In this document: positions 61,499-64,000 of the stretch, in pieces
Numbering within the stretch: position 1 is the first letter of the stretch
Layout of the letters: every line of letters starts with the position of its first letter
Assembly: GCA_008711295.1 (NCBI GenBank)
Contig: VUYV01000014.1
Coordinates: forward strand, 8,511,897-8,575,896
Origin: Anarhynchus alexandrinus
Lineage: Eukaryota > Chordata > Aves > Charadriiformes > Charadriidae
Length of the DNA: 64,000 nt
Direction: 5' to 3'
The notes under the pieces: model-generated
Databases searched by the model: none
Told to the model about the DNA's origin: nothing
The model's input: the letters and a program-made list of their open reading frames with translations, nothing else
Program-made: the position numbers and the translations under genes

Positions 61499-62641
61499 CT
61501 CGAATGCAAAACATACAGAATAAACTACATAAATAATAAATCTTACTGTACTCTACATCATCTAAAAAGTGCTACCTGCTCTCACACTGTCCAAAGTGAC
61601 CATGATTCACCACAGCGTAATGCATGATAAAGATCACAAAGAAGCAGAATAAAAGGCGTAAGAACTGAAAGCAGGTAAAACCATTGTACATGAAATGACT
61701 GTAGGACCGCATAGCAGTGCTAATGGACCACAACTGGGATGAAGCATTGGATGCTGTAACGTAAGAGTTTAAAAAAAAAAATATCTAAGAAGACTTTTTT
61801 TCTTGTGGGGTTCAAGCACAGTCTCACGACCCCTAGATAACTGGTGAACTTCAGAGACAAATAATTCTGTCCTGATCCAACAGCAAAAGAAAGACGTAAT
61901 GAGAAAGACTGCAACACCAGGTACCTCTGCCAGGAGCGGAGGGAGCAGCAGTCAACCAACACTGTCCCAAGGACAAGTGGCAGAGCACATCCACTTGACC
62001 CATCAAGGTATAGCCAGAGTGTAAAGCATGCCCAATCTCAAGCAGCATCCTACAGAAGTACACCAACCCTTAGATGCTGCGTGCTTAGACGATCACCAAC
62101 CACAATGAGGTTTTGACACATCTGAGGCCTTACAGAAGCACTTCCATTTCAGTACTGAACACCAAAAAAGCTTTTCTACAGCCTTCTCCTTTTGAGACAT
62201 CAGTTTTACGCCAAACATGTTCCTTTCTATCTCTGTCTCGCCCTCCCCACTGCTTAGCTGCCTGCATTCCTCACGGCAAATTAACAGCTTGAAAAGACTT
62301 CCAGTTTGATGCAATTTCATGTTCTTGAATACAGTGTTCTCAGGAGCACTATTATGGAAATTTAATTTCTTGAGAAATAGATCAGATACCTTTAACAGAA
62401 TGAAACACAAATGTTCTCTATGACTTCCTGGAGAAAGCCTGTGTTGGGCCTACAATAAGGTATGTAATTTACAGAGCTGTTATCAAGAAAAAAATATTGT
62501 CTCATATCAACAATTTTGGTTTTTTAAAAATTATGCACTTAAACAACTAACACTAAACAGTTCCCTTAAAACTCAAAAAAACCCCTTTGTTTTCTGTGCA
62601 AGTCAGAGTCAGGTTTCTCCTCTTTCCCTTCTCTTTGGCAG
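61499..62641. other. Noncoding sequence, no gene seen
   Basis: AT-rich unique DNA. A pyrimidine tract at 62614-62641 forms the strong splice-acceptor-like signal for the next segment. Nothing else is supported. Confidence 0.5.
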
Positions 62642-62820
62642 ACACCTTCCAAAAGTGGACATTGCTCCCCGATTTCTGCACAGCTGCAATAACCGCAGCG
62701 AGAACACTGCAGCAAGGCAGCGAGAACGAGGGATTCTCGCAAGCAGGGACTCACCTTTCGGATATGACAGTTTTCAACTCCAGCCAAGAACGTAGGAGCT
62801 CTGCTATCACAAGTCACTGA
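62642..62820 (+). other. Exon-like segment A (candidate exon)
   Basis: A nearly unbroken pyrimidine tract of about 28 bases ends in GGCAG at 62641, an excellent acceptor. The downstream frame (GAC ACC TTC CAA AAG TGG) is open for about 59 codons to TGA at 62818-62820. A consensus-like donor, GCAGAG then GTATGT, follows at 62926/62927, so a noncoding or differently framed exon could extend to there. The minus strand also shows a donor (GTGAGT) around 62755, so direction is not settled. The peptide is not recognised. Confidence 0.22.
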
Positions 62821-63200
62821 GATAATACGCTAAATTAGCTCATCTCCTGGGAGACTCACTCCCACCTGTTCAACAGCTCCAGGCCAAGCTCCTTTCAGCC
62901 CTCTGTTGAATCTGGGTACCGCAGAGGTATGTCACGGTGCTCCTCAGTTCCTCTGCGGGGATTTTATGGCACTGGGGGGCTGCCGTGGGGAGTCGGACTG
63001 TGCCAGCTAATGGCACTGTAAAGCAGCGCTTTCTTGTAACACGTTCAAAGCTCAGTCTGCTCCCGAACGTAAAGTTACAATACGTAGCCTCCAACCTTGC
63101 TAAGAAAACAGAAGATTCAGTAGTGGCTCTTCGTGGTTTAGCACACGGCGGGGATGGTATTGACAAATAAAAGGGTGAAGTCCTTTCCCTATTTTGACAG

Positions 63201-63358
63201 AAAAAATTCAAAACTTTCAAGATGTGCCTGAGCCGGCTGTACGCTACAGCCTGTGTACACCGGGAAGGGATCCTGCGCTCTTTGGAGCCGATTGCGGTGG
63301 CTCTCGGGGTGCACGGAGGCTGTAGTGTCACAGAGTCGGGACTGCTGCAGTCTTTCAG
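63201..63358 (+). other. Exon-like segment B (candidate exon)
   Basis: The acceptor TTTTGACAG ends at 63200 and the donor TTTCAG then GTAAAG is at 63358/63359, a 158-bp interval. One frame is open throughout, with an ATG at 63222 (A at -3) and codons such as CTG, CGG, GTG and CAC giving a GC-rich, coding-like bias. The conceptual peptide begins MCLSRLYATACVHREG. The donor leaves phase 2, and reading on into the intron meets TAA at once, as expected of a real exon edge. It is not recognised as any family. Confidence 0.25.
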
Positions 63359-63360
63359 GT

Positions 63361-64000
63361 AAAGCGTGTTGAACTAACCAAGACATTTGGCACCCAGGTA
63401 TGATGATGTTCCAGACAGCACTCAGGTGAGCACAGCAGATCTGGAATGATTTTAAGTCACCCCTTACATAAAAACCCCAAAACGAACTTTTAAAGATATT
63501 TTCAGGTACAGGAACATAGCTCACATGAAGTTACATTTATGTAACTCCATCTCCCATCCCTGCTAAAGACATGTGGGGCACATCTGGTATTTTTGTTCAA
63601 TTCAGAACTGCACTACCAACCAAATCTCTCAGTTGTACCCATCTACCATGCTCTAACTCAATTTTATAGTGGCCTTAGGGCACACAAATTGGCTTCCCTT
63701 TGGACAAAGCTAAATGAGAAGATGCTGTTCAACCACTAATAGACATTCACAGAAGTCTGGAACTAGCTTGAAATAACCCCCTGTCCAACATGTGTATTTG
63801 GGACCTCAGTACTGTCTCTCTCACCCTCATGGGGTGGATCCACACTCCTTCCCAATGTGGGCACACCCATAATTTTTAGTTTAACTACTCTGGGAATGAA
63901 GTAACAGCGTAGGACTCAGCTCACAATGGTTGAGGACAGTTATGACCTTGAAGGAAGACAGCAGAGCACATGGGGATTGACACCTCTTGCTACAGGAATC
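63361..64000. other. Noncoding sequence, no gene seen
   Basis: Unique sequence to the end of the window, with no exon, repeat or RNA gene that I can support. Confidence 0.55.

Larger units (their letters stand above)
62642..63360. promoter_or_regulatory. Candidate CpG island
   Basis: By hand count about 52% GC with about 31 CpG in 720 bp, giving an observed/expected CpG ratio near 0.6-0.7. That is borderline for classical CpG-island criteria and clearly above the rest of the window. The interval also holds the two exon-like segments listed next. It could mark a promoter or first exons of an unannotated transcript. Confidence 0.3.

Noticed and set aside
62870..63331. 153-codon minus-strand open stretch
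   Set aside because: It overlaps the CpG-rich interval where stops are scarce on both strands. The plus strand has better splice signals, and the peptide has no family likeness.
1..64000. Prokaryotic genes, operons, CRISPR arrays, tRNA or rRNA genes
   Set aside because: Avian retrotransposons, stop-dense AT-rich DNA and splice-type signals show vertebrate nuclear sequence. No tRNA cloverleaf, rRNA stretch or regularly spaced repeat array was found by eye.

Overview
This window looks like nuclear DNA from a bird. The main evidence is a set of CR1 LINE copies with the avian 3' end (ATTCTATG repeats) and the usual short 3'-anchored, 5'-truncated structure. A solitary endogenous-retrovirus LTR also resembles, from memory, LTRs common in songbirds and related birds; no database was searched. 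Three single N bases mark it as a draft assembly. The sequence is mostly AT-rich, stop-dense and free of operons, ribosome-binding sites or long reading frames, so it is read here as intergenic or deep-intronic vertebrate sequence. No gene could be identified by homology.

Layout. 0-5.5 kb: unique sequence with a CpG-rich exon-like patch on the minus strand (955-1083) and a GC-rich, splice-acceptor-led open segment on the plus strand (5363-5482). 5.5-30 kb: six CR1 fragments (5.6, 12.7, 13.7, 16.4, 21.2 and 29.1 kb) in otherwise unique sequence. 30-41 kb: unique sequence with one MIR-like relic (34.5 kb) and a TAAT-rich block (31.8 kb). 41.0-41.65 kb: solo LTR. 43.5-45.8 kb: two diverged copies of an unidentified ~145 bp repeat, with an LTR-like terminus between them. 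46 kb: a possible terminal exon of unknown identity. 48.4-52.3 kb: a cluster of very old MIR/L2-like relics. 53-64 kb: several CpG-enriched patches (53.8, 58.6-59.1 and 62.6-63.4 kb). The last is the most gene-like interval in the window, since CpG enrichment, good splice signals and open frames coincide there.

No set of genes works together here. The only protein-coding sequence recognised with confidence is the decayed C-terminal end of CR1 ORF2 (reverse transcriptase protein) inside the repeat copies. Exon-like segments are reported as low-confidence hypotheses. No tRNA, rRNA, snRNA, CRISPR array or new multi-gene system was seen.
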